A DNA stretch of 40,144 nt from Acinetobacter harbinensis (GTDB lineage: Bacteria; Pseudomonadota; Gammaproteobacteria; Pseudomonadales; Moraxellaceae), in the NCBI RefSeq assembly GCF_000816495.1, contig NZ_JXBK01000001.1, forward strand, positions 1,874,257 through 1,914,400, in the 5' to 3' direction. Below are positions 1 through 9,592 of this stretch, in pieces. Position 1 is the stretch's first letter. Each line of letters opens with the position of its first letter. The notes below the pieces were generated by a model. That model was not told where the DNA came from. It was given only the letters and a program-made list of their open reading frames with translations, and made no database searches. Made by a program: the position numbers and the translations under genes.

Positions 1-982
1 CGCCGCGGTCATAGAACTCATCCACAAGATAAACAAAACGTCGCGTTCCTTCAGACAAATAATCGGTCAAATGCGGTACATTACTGACCAATACAGTATT
101 GTAAATATTAGAGATTTCAATAAAATCTGCTGGACTACGTGGCTTCATACACAATTCAGAAAATTCACACCATAAAATATCTTCAGTATGTCCCATGGTT
201 TCAACAATACGATTATTAATAATAATTGGTTCTTGAGAAATACTTTGTGTTTGCGTCAAGGCGGTAAAACGCTGCGCCATCCAATTTTTATGTTCATGGG
301 TCAGCGGATTTTTAAACAATTGCGCTTGCTTAAGCACACGTAAACGATAGTCTACACCCGCATCGACGTTTAAGATTACACAGTTCTTTTTTACCAGTTC
401 AATGGTCGGTAGAAAACGGTCGCGATGAATACCATTTTTATATAGCCCATCTGGTGCAATATTGGATGTGGCAATTAAGGTCACACCACGATTAAATAAT
501 TTTTGGAATAATTCACTTAAAATCATTGCATCGGTTACGCTTGATACGAAAAACTCATCAAAACAAATCACCACTGCTTGTTGATAGATTTGATCAGCAA
601 CCAACTCCAGCGGATCACGCTGTCCTGACAATTTATTCAGTTCACGATGTACATGCTGCATAAAATGATGAAAATGCATCCGCATCTTACGACGAAAAGG
701 AATAGACTCAAAAAATTGATCCATTAACCACGTCTTACCTCGTCCGACTCCGCCCCACATATACACACCTCGTGGTGAGGTTTGACGACGAAAACGACGA
801 AAGGCTTTTTTCGATGCTTTAAAACGCTGAATCAGTTCTTGCCAAACGCGATCTAACTCGTGAACAGCTTGTGCTTGTGCATCATCGGGCATAAATTGCC
901 CAGATGATATCGCTTGCGCATAACGTTCTACTGGAGACAAAGGCGTAAAAGCGGTGCTGTGTTTAGAATTTAAATCTGACAT
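1..982 (-). CDS. zapE: Cell division protein ZapE (AFG1-like ATPase), 3' part missing at window edge
   Basis: ZapE is an AFG1-type P-loop ATPase that associates with the division ring. About 327 residues are visible. The Walker A motif GGVGRGKT is at residues 77-84 and the Walker B stretch VICFDEF lies about 70 residues later, followed by a sensor-like ATSN. The family is about 370 residues long, so roughly the last 45-50 residues lie beyond base 1. The start is the ATG at 980-982, giving MSDLNSKH. The gene faces away from lysO across a 636-base gap. The family call is firm; the division role is taken from E. coli. Confidence 0.9.
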   Translation of the reverse strand, partial: MSDLNSKHSTAFTPLSPVERYAQAISSGQFMPDDAQAQAVHELDRVWQELIQRFKASKKAFRRFRRQTSPRGVYMWGGVGRGKTWLMDQFFESIPFRRKMRMHFHHFMQHVHRELNKLSGQRDPLELVADQIYQQAVVICFDEFFVSSVTDAMILSELFQKLFNRGVTLIATSNIAPDGLYKNGIHRDRFLPTIELVKKNCVILNVDAGVDYRLRVLKQAQLFKNPLTHEHKNWMAQRFTALTQTQSISQEPIIINNRIVETMGHTEDILWCEFSELCMKPRSPADFIEISNIYNTVLVSNVPHLTDYLSEGTRRFVYLVDEFYDRG

Positions 983-1012
983 ATCATTGAGTACTATTTT
1001 TAGGCTATTGAA

Positions 1013-1018
1013 AGTATA
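1013..1018 (-). promoter_or_regulatory. Possible -10 box for zapE
   Basis: On the minus strand this reads TATACT, 31 bases before the zapE ATG. No convincing -35 hexamer is present at 16-18 bases, so the call rests on the -10 alone. Confidence 0.3.
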
Positions 1019-1483
1019 GCGAAGATTGAAATGAAATCTATAACACTTTGGCATTAATCGACTTAGGCTATTCAATAGGTAATCTAATTTTTCGAGCTTA
1101 TAAGCCATCAAAATTAGACTCGTCATATTCTTAGCTTAAAAAGTATGCCCTATTTGCTCAAGATAGATGATAATAATCTACGCTAAAGGTATGCATGACA
1201 TTTCTAGTCGTGTATTAACATTGAATCAACTCTCATTTTTCCTCACTGTGCAGAGTGTTTAACTTCAATACCTTAGATCAAGTATAGATTTTTTGCACAG
1301 TTCGCAATAAAGATGTGGTTATCTTTTTTACTCTAAAATGTCATGGTTGAAAATTGCTAAATCTATCAATTTTTAGAGCGTTTTAAATAGTGCAATCTTT
1401 TATAATCTAACTGCTTAGCTGAAGCAATCTCTACCCATATACAATATAAATCACAAAAATATAACTCTAAAGTTGGTTCAGCT

Positions 1484-1512
1484 TTGTCTCGTTCAATCGA
1501 AACGCATAGAAT
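1484..1512 (+). promoter_or_regulatory. Probable sigma-70 promoter for lysO
   Basis: TTGTCT (1484-1489) and TAGAAT (1507-1512) are separated by exactly 17 bases, close to the TTGACA/TATAAT consensus. Transcription would begin near 1519 and leave a leader of about 100 bases before the lysO ATG. Confidence 0.5.
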
Positions 1513-1618
1513 CTAACCAATACCACTTTAATAACGGCAGAAATTCTTACTTCGCTGTGCAAGATAAATCTTTAATCGTCATAATAGCCAGCTCTGCTTT
1601 TACCTATTGATCATTGAT

Positions 1619-2527
1619 ATGCAATCATTCTGGCTGATTACTCAACTTTTGATTTGCTTATTTTTGGGTTTTGTTGTTTCAGGCAAACTCCCGCACGGGT
1701 TGGAAGAATTTGCTTTTAAAATTCTGCCCTATTTTACTTATGTATTGCTGCTGGCAATTGCGATTGAGTTCTCGCAAACTCTGCAACAGATTGATCACCC
1801 TTGGCAAATTTTATCTAATGCCTTGATTCTTGCACTCGCCACATCAGTGGGTGCATTCGTCTGCTGCTATGGGTTATTTAAAAGTTTAGGTTATCAACCT
1901 ACTCAAGGTAAAGTTTCTGCCGCACTGCTGATTAAATCATTACTCAATATTAGCTATGCTTTTATCGCTTTACTAGCAGGATATGCACTGGCCGAACTCT
2001 TTCATTATTTTGAATACAATATAGCACTCAGTACATGGAATTTACTGCTGGTTTTCATGTTCTTGATTGGTTTAGATTTAGCTTATTCGCCCATCGATAA
2101 AACATGGTTTAATTGGAAAATCATGCTGGTGCCGATGGGCTGTATATTAGGTTCAATTTTAGGCGCACTTTTTAGCGCACTCATCATTCAAGATATCAGT
2201 CTAAAAGATCTGATTATGCTGTCACAAGGTTATGGTTTTTATTCCATGACTGGCATTGTGGTCACCGAACTTAAAAATGCGCAACTGGGTAGTATCGCGC
2301 TGATGAATGATCTTTTTAGAGAGATTATTGCCATTTTGTTGATGTACGCTATTGGTTGGCGTTATCCACGGTCAGCCATTTCTTCAGCTGCAGCGACTGC
2401 TATGGATGTCACCTTACCGATGGTTAAACAAGCCTGCGGTAATGATTATATTCCGCATGCCATGGTCAGTGGACTGATTCTATCTATTCTTGCCCCGATT
2501 GCAGTCAGTATTTTGGCGGCTTTATAA
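1619..2527 (+). CDS. lysO: Lysine exporter LysO (DUF340/YbjE family)
   Basis: This is an inner-membrane protein of 302 residues with about eight hydrophobic segments (roughly 7-23, 36-52, 66-88, 101-126, 139-156, 168-190, 236-246 and 280-300). The family signature is clear: GYGFYSM at 204-210, NDLFRE at 230-235 and ATAMDVTLP at 259-267. E. coli LysO (YbjE, about 299 residues) exports L-lysine and toxic analogues such as thialysine. A TTG at 1607 could add four residues, but neither start has a Shine-Dalgarno sequence, so the ATG at 1619 is chosen on length. It stands alone, converging on pyrF with a shared terminator. Confidence 0.88.
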   Translation: MQSFWLITQLLICLFLGFVVSGKLPHGLEEFAFKILPYFTYVLLLAIAIEFSQTLQQIDHPWQILSNALILALATSVGAFVCCYGLFKSLGYQPTQGKVSAALLIKSLLNISYAFIALLAGYALAELFHYFEYNIALSTWNLLLVFMFLIGLDLAYSPIDKTWFNWKIMLVPMGCILGSILGALFSALIIQDISLKDLIMLSQGYGFYSMTGIVVTELKNAQLGSIALMNDLFREIIAILLMYAIGWRYPRSAISSAAATAMDVTLPMVKQACGNDYIPHAMVSGLILSILAPIAVSILAAL

Positions 2528-2593
2528 AATAGTGAACACTACATTTAGATATCCAACATAACTAGAAGTATCAAATCTATAAACCATATCAAT

Positions 2594-2622
2594 AAAAAAG
2601 CTGACATTAGGTCAGCTTTTTT
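2594..2622. terminator. Bidirectional terminator between lysO and pyrF
   Basis: The stem GCTGAC / GTCAGC with loop ATTAG is flanked by an A run on the left and a T run on the right. It can therefore end lysO on the plus strand and pyrF on the minus strand. Confidence 0.85.
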
Positions 2623-2639
2623 TATTCATATATCTGATT

Positions 2640-3320
2640 TTAAAGTGTTGCAGCAATATCACGTAAAGTTTGATGTGGATTGCTAGATTGGGTAATAGGA
2701 CGCCCAATCACCAAATGCGTAGAGCCATCTAACATTGCCTGTTGCGGAGTCACAATACGTTTTTGATCATCCGCATTTGAACCTGCAGGACGAATACCCG
2801 GTGTAACCAAAGCAAAATCCGGTCCCAATGTTTCACGTAACATTTTTGCTTCTTGAGCAGAACACACCACGCCATCCAAGCCACTTTCTTGGGTAAGCTT
2901 AGCCAGACGCTTAACCTGCTCAAACGGTTCAATATCCAAACCAATATCTTTTAAATCTTCACGGCTCATCGAGGTCAAGACAGTTACAGCAATCAGTTGG
3001 GTTGGATAATTTCCTTGGCGCAAACGTTCGGCACAAGTTTGCATCATTTTACGGCCGCCTGACGCGTGAACATTCACCATCCAGACCCCTAAATCGGCTG
3101 CCGCACAAACTGCTTGTGCTGTAGTGTTTGGAATGTCATGAAATTTTAAATCCAAGAACACCTCAAAACCTTTGCCGTGTAATGCCTTAACTACACTCGG
3201 ACCTTCATGGGTAAATAACTCTTTACCAACTTTTACTCGACATAATGCAGGATCTAACTGTTCCGCAAGAGTTAACGCGTCATACTGGCTTTTAGCATCT
3301 AATGCAACAATGATACTCAA
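2640..3320 (-). CDS. pyrF: Orotidine 5'-phosphate decarboxylase
   Basis: PyrF decarboxylates OMP to UMP, the last step of de novo pyrimidine synthesis, in the cytoplasm. At 226 residues it is the usual bacterial size. The catalytic motif DLKFHD (D57, K59, D62) is present and the phosphate-binding TPGIRP lies near the C-terminus. The start is a TTG at 3318-3320 preceded by AAGGT at good spacing; no in-frame ATG fits the family start. It lies 35 bases downstream of lapA, with a hairpin between them that may attenuate read-through. Confidence 0.97.
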   Translation of the reverse strand: MSIIVALDAKSQYDALTLAEQLDPALCRVKVGKELFTHEGPSVVKALHGKGFEVFLDLKFHDIPNTTAQAVCAAADLGVWMVNVHASGGRKMMQTCAERLRQGNYPTQLIAVTVLTSMSREDLKDIGLDIEPFEQVKRLAKLTQESGLDGVVCSAQEAKMLRETLGPDFALVTPGIRPAGSNADDQKRIVTPQQAMLDGSTHLVIGRPITQSSNPHQTLRDIAATL

Positions 3321-3347
3321 GAGACTTACCTTCGGTCAGACAAAAAG

Positions 3348-3369
3348 AAAGCCCATTATAATGGGCTTT
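3348..3369 (-). terminator. Hairpin overlapping the lapA stop codon, terminator or attenuator ahead of pyrF
   Basis: A perfect 22-base palindrome, with arms AAAGCCCATTA and TAATGGGCTTT, carries the last lapA codons and its TAA. On the minus strand it is followed by a T-rich tract (TTTCTTTTT). pyrF begins only 28 bases further on, so the hairpin sits between two genes of the same direction. Confidence 0.65.
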
Positions 3370-3715
3370 TATTTTCGGGGGTAATATCTAATACAGTTTT
3401 TTCATGCCGAGTGTGCGCGGCAGCTTCAGCAGCAGCCAATTGGGCCGTCTGAATTTGTTCTTTGCGAAGATGCTCGATATCTTTACGTAGTCGTTTAATT
3501 TCCCAGTTATTCTGAAATACACGGAAAACTTGTACACCGATTAATAACCCTAACACTACACCTAAAACCAACGTTAATAATAATAGTAAGCCTAAACGCA
3601 TAGCAGGTACTTGGGTAAATAATAGATCTACTGTTAATTCAGTACCATTTTGCAAAACCAAAGCTAATGAGTAGCCAAACAATACTATTAACAAAATAAC
3701 CAATACGTAACGCAT
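3356..3715 (-). CDS. lapA: LapA-domain membrane protein (DUF1049)
   Basis: This is a small protein of 119 residues. It has two hydrophobic segments (about 3-20 and 39-63) followed by a charged, probably coiled-coil cytoplasmic tail, the layout of LapA. In E. coli LapA works with LapB (YciM) in controlling LpxC turnover and LPS supply. The ATG at 3715 is chosen over an upstream GTG because AGGGG sits five bases before it. The gene follows ihfB by 25 bases, the ihfB-lapA order known in other gammaproteobacteria. No lapB follows; pyrF is next. Confidence 0.85.
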   Translation of the reverse strand: MRYVLVILLIVLFGYSLALVLQNGTELTVDLLFTQVPAMRLGLLLLLTLVLGVVLGLLIGVQVFRVFQNNWEIKRLRKDIEHLRKEQIQTAQLAAAEAAAHTRHEKTVLDITPENKSPL

Positions 3716-3740
3716 AAACACCCCTGTCTGGAATTTTTTA

Positions 3741-4043
3741 TTACTGTGCTGACTCGTTCACTGCGTCACGTAAAGCCTTACCAGGTTTAAAGTGTGGTAC
3801 TGCTTTTGCAGCCACTTCTACCGATTTACCTGTCTTCGGGTTACGCCCTACACGTGGATCACGGTGATGCAATGCAAAACTGCCAAAACCACGAATTTCG
3901 ATACGATCATCCGATGACAATGCCGCTATCATTTGATCAATCATAATCTTCACAGCCTCTTCAACTAGAGGTTCTGCTAGGTGTGGGTTTTTAAGGGAAA
4001 TTCGCTCTATTAAGTCAGACTTATTCAGCGCTTCAGTAGTCAT
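3741..4043 (-). CDS. ihfB: Integration host factor subunit beta
   Basis: IHF beta pairs with IHF alpha to bend DNA in transcription, replication and recombination. At 100 residues it has the HU/IHF signature: RGFGSF in the beta arm region and GRNPKTGK with the intercalating proline loop, ending in HFKPGK. The ATG start has AGAGG six bases upstream. It follows rpsA, as in E. coli, but a hairpin at 4107-4144 in the gap implies at least partly separate transcription. Confidence 0.97.
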   Translation of the reverse strand: MTTEALNKSDLIERISLKNPHLAEPLVEEAVKIMIDQMIAALSSDDRIEIRGFGSFALHHRDPRVGRNPKTGKSVEVAAKAVPHFKPGKALRDAVNESAQ

Positions 4044-4106
4044 CTGCGACCTCTTTAATTATCAAGCTACTTTGTAGATAAACCGATAATAACCTGTTTA
4101 AATACA

Positions 4107-4144
4107 AAACGGTAGCGCAATAAGTTAATACTACGCTACCGTTT
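4107..4144 (-). terminator. Probable rpsA terminator
   Basis: The 11-base arms AAACGGTAGCG and CGCTACCGTTT enclose a 16-base loop. On the minus strand the stem is followed by TTTTGTATTT. It lies 60 bases beyond the rpsA stop. Confidence 0.7.
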
Positions 4145-4203
4145 ACAGTATTTGTGTAAAAAGTATTAGTTAATTTACATTAACAATACATTTTAACGCT
4201 TAC

Positions 4204-5889
4204 TTAGTTGTTCATTTGAGCTTTGATCAAATCACCAATAGTCTTAGGACCATTGTCTTGTTGACCAGCAGCAGGAGCTGCAGTTTTCAAGCTAGCAACT
4301 GCTTCTTTTTCTTCAGCTTCGTCTTTAGCTTTGATCGACAAGTTGATAGCGCGAGATTTGCGATCAACGTTGATGATTTTAGCTTCAACTTCTTGACCAA
4401 CTTCAAGGAACTTAGTTGCATCTTCAACGCGATCGCGATTGATTTCAGATGCTTTAAGTGTCGCTTCAACTTCGTCAGCTAACTTAATTGTTGCGCCTTT
4501 AGCATCAACAGCAGTTACAGTACCTTTAACTAGCGCACCGCGTTCGTTTGTTGCCAAGAAATCATTGAACGGATCGTTGTTCATTTGTTTGATACCAAGG
4601 CTGATACGGTTGCCTTCAGCATCTACAGACAAGATAACCGCTTCAACAGTGTCACCTTTCTTGTAACGACGGATAGCTTCTTCGCCTTGTTCGTTCCAAG
4701 AAATATCAGATAGATGAACTAGACCGTCAATACCGCCTGGTAAACCAATGAAGATACCGAAATCAGTGATTGATTTGATGGTACCAGACACTTTTTCGCC
4801 TTTGTCATGGTCTTTAGCAAACTCTTCCCACGGGTTAGCGCGAGTTTGTTTGATACCCAAAGAAATACGACGACGTTCTTCATCAACTTCAAGAACCATA
4901 ACATCAACTTCGTCACCAATCTGAACAACTTTAGATGGGTGGATGTTTTTGTTAGTGTGATCCATTTCTGAAACGTGTACTAAACCTTCAACGCCTTCAG
5001 CAATTTCAGCAAAACAACCGTAATCAGTTAGGTTAGTTACGCGCGCTTTAACGATTGAACCTTTAGGATAACGGTTCATGATCGCTAACCATGGATCTTC
5101 GCCTAATTGTTTAAGGCCTAAAGATACGCGGTTACGTTCACGGTCAAATTTAAGTACTTTAACAGTAACTTCTTGACCCACTTCAACAACTTCTGAAGGA
5201 TGCTTGATGCGTTTCCAAGCCATATCAGTGATGTGAAGAAGACCGTCAATACCGCCAAGGTCAACGAATGCGCCATAGTCAGTAAGATTTTTAATTGTAC
5301 CAGTAACTGTTTGGCCTTCTTCAAGCTGAGCAAGAAGCGCTTCACGGTCAGCTGAAGATTCAGCTTCCATTACAGCACGACGAGATACAACAACGTTGTT
5401 ACGTTTAGCATCAAGTTTGATGACTTTGAATTCTAACTCTTTACCTTCAAGGTGAGTTGTATCACGGATAGGACGCGTATCTACCAAAGAACCTGGTAAG
5501 AATGCACGTACTGGACCGATGTCTACAGTGAAACCGCCTTTAACTTTACCAGAAATAATACCAGTAACGATTTCGCCGTCTTCAAAGATTTTTTCAAGTT
5601 TAGTCCAAGTTTCAGCACGTTTTGCTTTTTCACGTGATAAAACAGTTTGACCCATACCGTTGTCAAGAGCTTCAACAACAACGTCAACAGTATCGCCAAC
5701 TTGAACTTCAAGTTCACGTTGATCGTTTAAGAATTCAGCGCGGTCAACAATACCTTCTGATTTAAGGCCAGTGTCAACTGTTACCCAATCAGAATCGATA
5801 TTAACTACAACGCCTTGGATGACAGCACCCTTTTCAACGTTAAAATTTAATACGCTTTCTTCAAAGAGGGCTGCAAAAGATTCGGTCAT
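4204..5889 (-). CDS. rpsA: 30S ribosomal protein S1
   Basis: S1 recruits mRNA to the 30S subunit, especially messages with weak Shine-Dalgarno sequences. At 561 residues it is the full gammaproteobacterial length. It has six S1/OB-fold repeats at roughly 18-83, 101-167, 188-256, 273-343, 360-430 and 447-515; several contain the LTDYGAF/LTDYGCF-type strand and a GL(L/V)H motif. The start [12 protein letters not shown] is the family start. The cmk-rpsA-ihfB order is conserved in gammaproteobacteria. Codon use is highly biased, which produces many false open frames on the other strand. Confidence 0.98.
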   Translation of the reverse strand: MTESFAALFEESVLNFNVEKGAVIQGVVVNIDSDWVTVDTGLKSEGIVDRAEFLNDQRELEVQVGDTVDVVVEALDNGMGQTVLSREKAKRAETWTKLEKIFEDGEIVTGIISGKVKGGFTVDIGPVRAFLPGSLVDTRPIRDTTHLEGKELEFKVIKLDAKRNNVVVSRRAVMEAESSADREALLAQLEEGQTVTGTIKNLTDYGAFVDLGGIDGLLHITDMAWKRIKHPSEVVEVGQEVTVKVLKFDRERNRVSLGLKQLGEDPWLAIMNRYPKGSIVKARVTNLTDYGCFAEIAEGVEGLVHVSEMDHTNKNIHPSKVVQIGDEVDVMVLEVDEERRRISLGIKQTRANPWEEFAKDHDKGEKVSGTIKSITDFGIFIGLPGGIDGLVHLSDISWNEQGEEAIRRYKKGDTVEAVILSVDAEGNRISLGIKQMNNDPFNDFLATNERGALVKGTVTAVDAKGATIKLADEVEATLKASEINRDRVEDATKFLEVGQEVEAKIINVDRKSRAINLSIKAKDEAEEKEAVASLKTAAPAAGQQDNGPKTIGDLIKAQMNN

Positions 5890-5996
5890 GATATACCTGA
5901 TAGTGTCAGCGGTCTTGGATCAGACAAGGCCGGTTTAATAAAGCCTCCACATAGTCCGTAATAAACTGATCTAGCTATGCTTTGGCTGAAAATTCT

Positions 5997-6680
5997 TTAA
6001 ATAGCTAATTGCTTTGCGACAAAGTTTGTCATCAACTTAAATACTTCATCAATACCCAATTCTGAGCTATCAATGATATAAGCATCGGTTGCTGGCTTGA
6101 GTGGAGCAACTGTACGCTCCATATCTCGTTTGTCTCGTGCTTGTATATTAGCTAAAATGTTCCCTATTTTAACATCTAGCCCCATACCCTGCAACTGCTT
6201 TACACGTCGATGGGCTCTAGATTCTGCCGATGCAGTCAGGTAAATTTTAACTTGCGCCTCAGGAAAGATTGCTGTAGCCATATCACGCCCATCTGCAACC
6301 AAGCCTGGCGCTTGTGCAAAAGCACGTTGACGATCCAACAAAGCCGCTCTAAGCTCAGGAATTGCAGCAACTTTTGAAGCAAATTCACCTATGCGTTCTG
6401 TACGAATTGTTTGGCTAACATCTTCACCTTCAAGTAATACTTGCGTACCAGTTGCAGTGGTCAAAAACTTTATATCTAAATGTGTCGCAATGTGAATACA
6501 TTGCTCAAGCGCTGAATCTAAACAATCTAGTAAGCCTTGTTGATGTAATGACAGCCCCAATAGACGGTATAAAGCGCCAGAGTCGAGCAAATGAAATTGA
6601 TAATGGCCGGCAAGTTTAGCTGCAAGTGTGCCTTTTCCAGAACCACTTGGACCATCAATAGTAATAATTTGAACTGTCAT
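5997..6680 (-). CDS. cmk: Cytidylate kinase
   Basis: Cmk phosphorylates CMP and dCMP with ATP. The 227-residue protein starts [10 protein letters not shown] and has the P-loop GPSGSGKGT at residues 10-18, then the nucleoside-binding DSGALYR and DGRDMAT. The ATG at 6680 has GGA seven bases upstream. It precedes rpsA by 107 bases in the usual cmk-rpsA order and lies 17 bases after the SRPBCC gene. Confidence 0.97.
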   Translation of the reverse strand: MTVQIITIDGPSGSGKGTLAAKLAGHYQFHLLDSGALYRLLGLSLHQQGLLDCLDSALEQCIHIATHLDIKFLTTATGTQVLLEGEDVSQTIRTERIGEFASKVAAIPELRAALLDRQRAFAQAPGLVADGRDMATAIFPEAQVKIYLTASAESRAHRRVKQLQGMGLDVKIGNILANIQARDKRDMERTVAPLKPATDAYIIDSSELGIDEVFKLMTNFVAKQLAI

Positions 6681-6697
6681 TAATTTTCCATTTGATG

Positions 6698-7129
6698 CTA
6701 TACGGTTTTCGCTAATTTAGAAAAACCGAGTTTAATCGCCGATTTAAGCTGTGTCAGAATGAGTTTGCTCACAAACGGTGCGCGCGCTTGCAATTCAATG
6801 CTGTAAGTTACTAAAGTTTTCTGCGCACTTAAAGCCTCAAATTCAATAATTCCCAAATGATGCTTAATTAAAGGGTTTTTAATGATTTTATATTCAATAC
6901 GCTGATTAGGTTGAAATAAGGTAATTTGTTCCTGTAGTGGCTTAATTGGCCCGAAACCTAGACGACGTATTGAACCCAAACCATCTGGATATTGAGAATC
7001 AGTCGAGTCTTGAGTGCGTTCTACTTGAATTGGAGCAAAGGCCACATTATAAGTGGCATGTTTGGATAGCAGATTAAAGACTTGGTCAATCGGTGCATTA
7101 AATTCTTTTTTGACTTGAATGGAGTTCAT
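6698..7129 (-). CDS. SRPBCC-fold (polyketide cyclase/START-like) protein of unknown function
   Basis: A 143-residue protein whose shape fits the SRPBCC/Bet v 1 superfamily: an N-terminal strand ending in [13 protein letters not shown], a central strand-rich part (residues 50-115) and a long C-terminal amphipathic helix. These folds bind hydrophobic ligands in a deep cavity, but the ligand cannot be read from the sequence. The ATG at 7129 is preferred to a GTG one codon earlier because GAGGA lies six bases upstream. It sits 17 bases before cmk and could be co-transcribed. A palindrome at 7149-7163 lies just upstream. The fold is inferred; no function is assigned. Confidence 0.75.
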   Translation of the reverse strand: MNSIQVKKEFNAPIDQVFNLLSKHATYNVAFAPIQVERTQDSTDSQYPDGLGSIRRLGFGPIKPLQEQITLFQPNQRIEYKIIKNPLIKHHLGIIEFEALSAQKTLVTYSIELQARAPFVSKLILTQLKSAIKLGFSKLAKTV

Positions 7130-7148
7130 CACTTGTCCTCAATTATAA

Positions 7149-7163
7149 TCAATCATTATGATT
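7149..7163. promoter_or_regulatory. Operator-like palindrome upstream of the SRPBCC gene
   Basis: CAATCAT and ATGATTG are separated by one base, with outer ATAA/TTAT halves at 7144-7147 and 7164-7167. The repeat is too tight to be a terminator. It lies 20 bases upstream of the SRPBCC start, where a repressor would act. The regulator is unknown. Confidence 0.35.
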
Positions 7164-7188
7164 GTTATCAGATTTTATCTATTTACTG

Positions 7189-7698
7189 TTAGATGTTTTG
7201 CTTATTTAATACGCTTTCTTGTAAGCGTTGTTTTTTCTTTTGTTCACGTCGATGCTTAAAAAAATCACTTAATTGCTCAGAACATTGCTCACTTAAACAA
7301 CCAGCTTTAATATCAAATTGATGATTATAATAACCTGTCTCAAAAAGTTTACGCGCACTGACTAACGATCCCGACTTAGGTTCTGTTGCACCAAACACCA
7401 CCTTTGATACACGTGCATGAATTAAAGCCCCCACACACATGGTACACGGCTCTAAAGTTACATATAAAACCGCATCTTCTGGCAATCGATAGTTATTAAG
7501 ATGCATACAGGCTTGACGCAGCGCTTGAACTTCAGCATGTGCAGTCGGATCGCTTAAACAAATTGGTGCATTATAGCCTGCACCAATAATTTGATTTTGA
7601 CTGACAATAACAGCCCCAACTGGAATTTCCTGTTTTGAAGCCGCAATAGCAGCTTGCTCGTAAGCAAACTGCATCCAATACTCATCTGTCGGAGCCAT
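7189..7698 (-). CDS. tadA: tRNA-specific adenosine deaminase
   Basis: TadA deaminates A34 to inosine in tRNA-Arg(ACG). From the ATG at 7698 it is 169 residues. The zinc and catalytic residues are all present: HAE (H54, E56) and PCTMC (C85, C88). A GTG at 7710, two bases after the upstream stop, would add four residues; neither start has a clear Shine-Dalgarno sequence. The C-terminus is a lysine- and arginine-rich helix that probably contacts tRNA. It follows the HIBCH-like gene almost without a gap, suggesting co-transcription with ung. Confidence 0.95.
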   Translation of the reverse strand: MAPTDEYWMQFAYEQAAIAASKQEIPVGAVIVSQNQIIGAGYNAPICLSDPTAHAEVQALRQACMHLNNYRLPEDAVLYVTLEPCTMCVGALIHARVSKVVFGATEPKSGSLVSARKLFETGYYNHQFDIKAGCLSEQCSEQLSDFFKHRREQKKKQRLQESVLNKQNI

Positions 7699-7712
7699 CA
7701 CATCTAACACAA

Positions 7713-8837
7713 TTAACTGATGATAGCGTAGTGTTTTAACAGCGCATTCCAGCTTTCATTTTGAGTCACTGGCGGACAATCTGAAAAAATTGCTTTAAGC
7801 GAGAAATCGGCACCTTTTTTCCACTCTGGCGCTAAATCTTTATCCACTAAGCGCGCACGTACACCCTCTACAAAATCCGGATGACGAATTTTCCAATCAG
7901 AAATTTGTGTTTCTAGCTCAAAAATTTCATGCCACGAATGAATCTGCTTACCCCATTGCCACAACAACCATGTTAATGCTGCGGTGGTTGGTGAACCTTT
8001 TTGCAAATTTTCGCTGGCTTGACGCAACCAATCACTACGTGCATCTTTTAAACCAATGATCGCGTCATAATCATGTTCAAAATTCACACCACGACAAACA
8101 CTCTGAATCACATCGAGTGAATTTTGCAAAGGACCCGGCCCCACTGGGCGATGCAGACCATTTAAGGTGTCATCAATGGCACGAAAATCTCCAGCAGGAT
8201 AATGCGCCCAGTCGATATTAATCACTTTTTGTAGCACGTTATCGCGCTGCATATCACAAATATGCGTGGCCCATCCAATGCTATAAGCCCCTGCCGAGGT
8301 CATAATTGAACCAGTTAATCCGGTAAATAGGCCAATCGCGCCACGATCTGCTAAGAAACGTGTTGCGCCCACATCTGGATATAAACCAATATTAATCTCT
8401 GGCATTGCTAAACGAGAATAAGGGGTTACCAAGCGAAATGGCGCGGCCATAAATAAACCGAGTCCACCGCCCATCACATAACCTTCACCCCACACCAATA
8501 TAGGTTTGGCATAGTTATGTAACAATAAATCTAATGCATATTCTTGTTCAAAAAATTTGTTTGCGGTGGCCACTTCATCATTAATCACCAGTTGACGCAA
8601 CTTACGCACATCACCGCCCGCACAAAAAGCTTTTGGTGTGGTTGAATCCAACCAAATCGCTTTCACAGCATCATCGTACTGAAAATCTTGGAACACTTTT
8701 AACAGTGCGGTGACAATGGATTCATCCAATGCATGTAGCGATTTTGGCCGATTCAAACGAACCACGCGCCAGCCATTTTGGGCTTGCTCTACAATAAGAT
8801 CGGGATGATAATTTTTAAGTTCAGAAGAGTGTGTCAT
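7713..8837 (-). CDS. Enoyl-CoA hydratase/isomerase family protein, 3-hydroxyisobutyryl-CoA hydrolase type
   Basis: A crotonase-fold protein of 374 residues. The oxyanion-hole segments are FCAGGDVR and YVMGGGLGL, followed by [14 protein letters not shown], whose Glu and Asp match the catalytic pair of HIBCH-type thioesterases. The extra C-terminal part of about 100 residues is also typical of that subfamily and longer than plain enoyl-CoA hydratases. The likely reaction is hydrolysis of 3-hydroxyisobutyryl-CoA in valine breakdown, though no other valine genes are nearby. The ATG at 8837 overlaps the ung stop (ATGA); a TTG five codons earlier is less likely. Confidence 0.85.
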   Translation of the reverse strand: MTHSSELKNYHPDLIVEQAQNGWRVVRLNRPKSLHALDESIVTALLKVFQDFQYDDAVKAIWLDSTTPKAFCAGGDVRKLRQLVINDEVATANKFFEQEYALDLLLHNYAKPILVWGEGYVMGGGLGLFMAAPFRLVTPYSRLAMPEINIGLYPDVGATRFLADRGAIGLFTGLTGSIMTSAGAYSIGWATHICDMQRDNVLQKVINIDWAHYPAGDFRAIDDTLNGLHRPVGPGPLQNSLDVIQSVCRGVNFEHDYDAIIGLKDARSDWLRQASENLQKGSPTTAALTWLLWQWGKQIHSWHEIFELETQISDWKIRHPDFVEGVRARLVDKDLAPEWKKGADFSLKAIFSDCPPVTQNESWNALLKHYAIIS

Positions 8838-9547
8838 GCGTCCAGCTGCCAATTTATCGGCTCAATGCCATTTTGTTTCAGATAATGATTTGCTTTAGAA
8901 AATACTTTGCAACCAAAAAAACCACCGCGATTGGCTGCCAATGGCGAAGGATGTGCGGCTTTTAATATAAGATGTTTATTGGGATCAATACGCTGGCCTT
9001 TACGCTGCGCATATGCACCCCAAAGAATAAACACAATATGCTCGCACTGCTCATTTAATACATCAATGATTTGATCGGTAAAATCTTCCCAACCACGTTT
9101 TTGATGTGACGTCGGTTGTCCCGCCTCAACCGTTAAAACAGCGTTGAGCAACAATACACCTTGTTTTGCCCATTCGGTTAAATCACCATTTTTAGTCACA
9201 GGAATGGCTAAATCAGTATTTAACTCATGAAAAATATTACGTAAAGATGGCGGTAATGGCAGGCCTTTTTGTACGGAAAAACTTAAACCATGTGCCTGAT
9301 TTGGACCATGATACGGATCTTGTCCTAAAATCACCACTTTCACTTGGTTTAAGGGCGTCGTGTTCAGCGCATTAAAAATAAGGGAGCTAGGCGGATAGAT
9401 CAGTTTGTCTGCATTCTTTTCAGACAGCAAGAACTGCTTTAATTCATCCATTTTGGGGCTGAGCAGAAACTCACTTAACGCCCCTTTCCAACTCGCATCT
9501 AACTGAATTTTATCTAGTTGAGCTTGCTGTTGTTCCGTTACAGACAT
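8834..9547 (-). CDS. ung: Uracil-DNA glycosylase, family 1
   Basis: Ung removes uracil from DNA and starts base-excision repair. The 237-residue protein has the water-activating motif GQDPYHG (D77) and the minor-groove loop HPSPLA near residue 200, both intact. The ATG at 9547 has AGGA seven bases upstream. It heads a three-gene unit with the HIBCH-like gene (4-base overlap) and tadA. Confidence 0.98.
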   Translation of the reverse strand: MSVTEQQQAQLDKIQLDASWKGALSEFLLSPKMDELKQFLLSEKNADKLIYPPSSLIFNALNTTPLNQVKVVILGQDPYHGPNQAHGLSFSVQKGLPLPPSLRNIFHELNTDLAIPVTKNGDLTEWAKQGVLLLNAVLTVEAGQPTSHQKRGWEDFTDQIIDVLNEQCEHIVFILWGAYAQRKGQRIDPNKHLILKAAHPSPLAANRGGFFGCKVFSKANHYLKQNGIEPINWQLDA

Positions 9548-9592
9548 ACTTGCTTCCTAATCCTTTGATAAACATACCAAGATCAATGATTT

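Larger units (their letters stand above)
983..1618. other. AT-rich intergenic gap between divergent zapE and lysO
   Basis: No convincing gene is present. A 10-base direct repeat TTAGGCTATT occurs at 1000-1009 and 1063-1072. The only other recognisable elements are the -10 for zapE and a promoter for lysO at 1484-1512. I saw no tRNA, long hairpin or riboswitch-sized fold. Confidence 0.6.

Noticed and set aside
1557..1610. GTG-started 17-codon leader peptide before lysO
   Set aside because: It has one lysine only, no ribosome-binding site and no attenuator hairpin, so it does not fit a lysine-sensing leader.
983..1618. Lysine riboswitch upstream of lysO
   Set aside because: The leader after the predicted promoter is only about 100 bases and shows no L-box helices; the rest of the gap has no large fold that I can see.
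4216..5717. Several open frames of 60-88 codons overlapping rpsA
   Set aside because: They result from the strong codon bias of a ribosomal protein gene, and they match no family.
5889..5930. TTGTCT and ACTATC 17 bases apart as an rpsA promoter
   Set aside because: The start of transcription would fall on the ribosome-binding site or the ATG, leaving no room for the AGGT signal upstream of rpsA.
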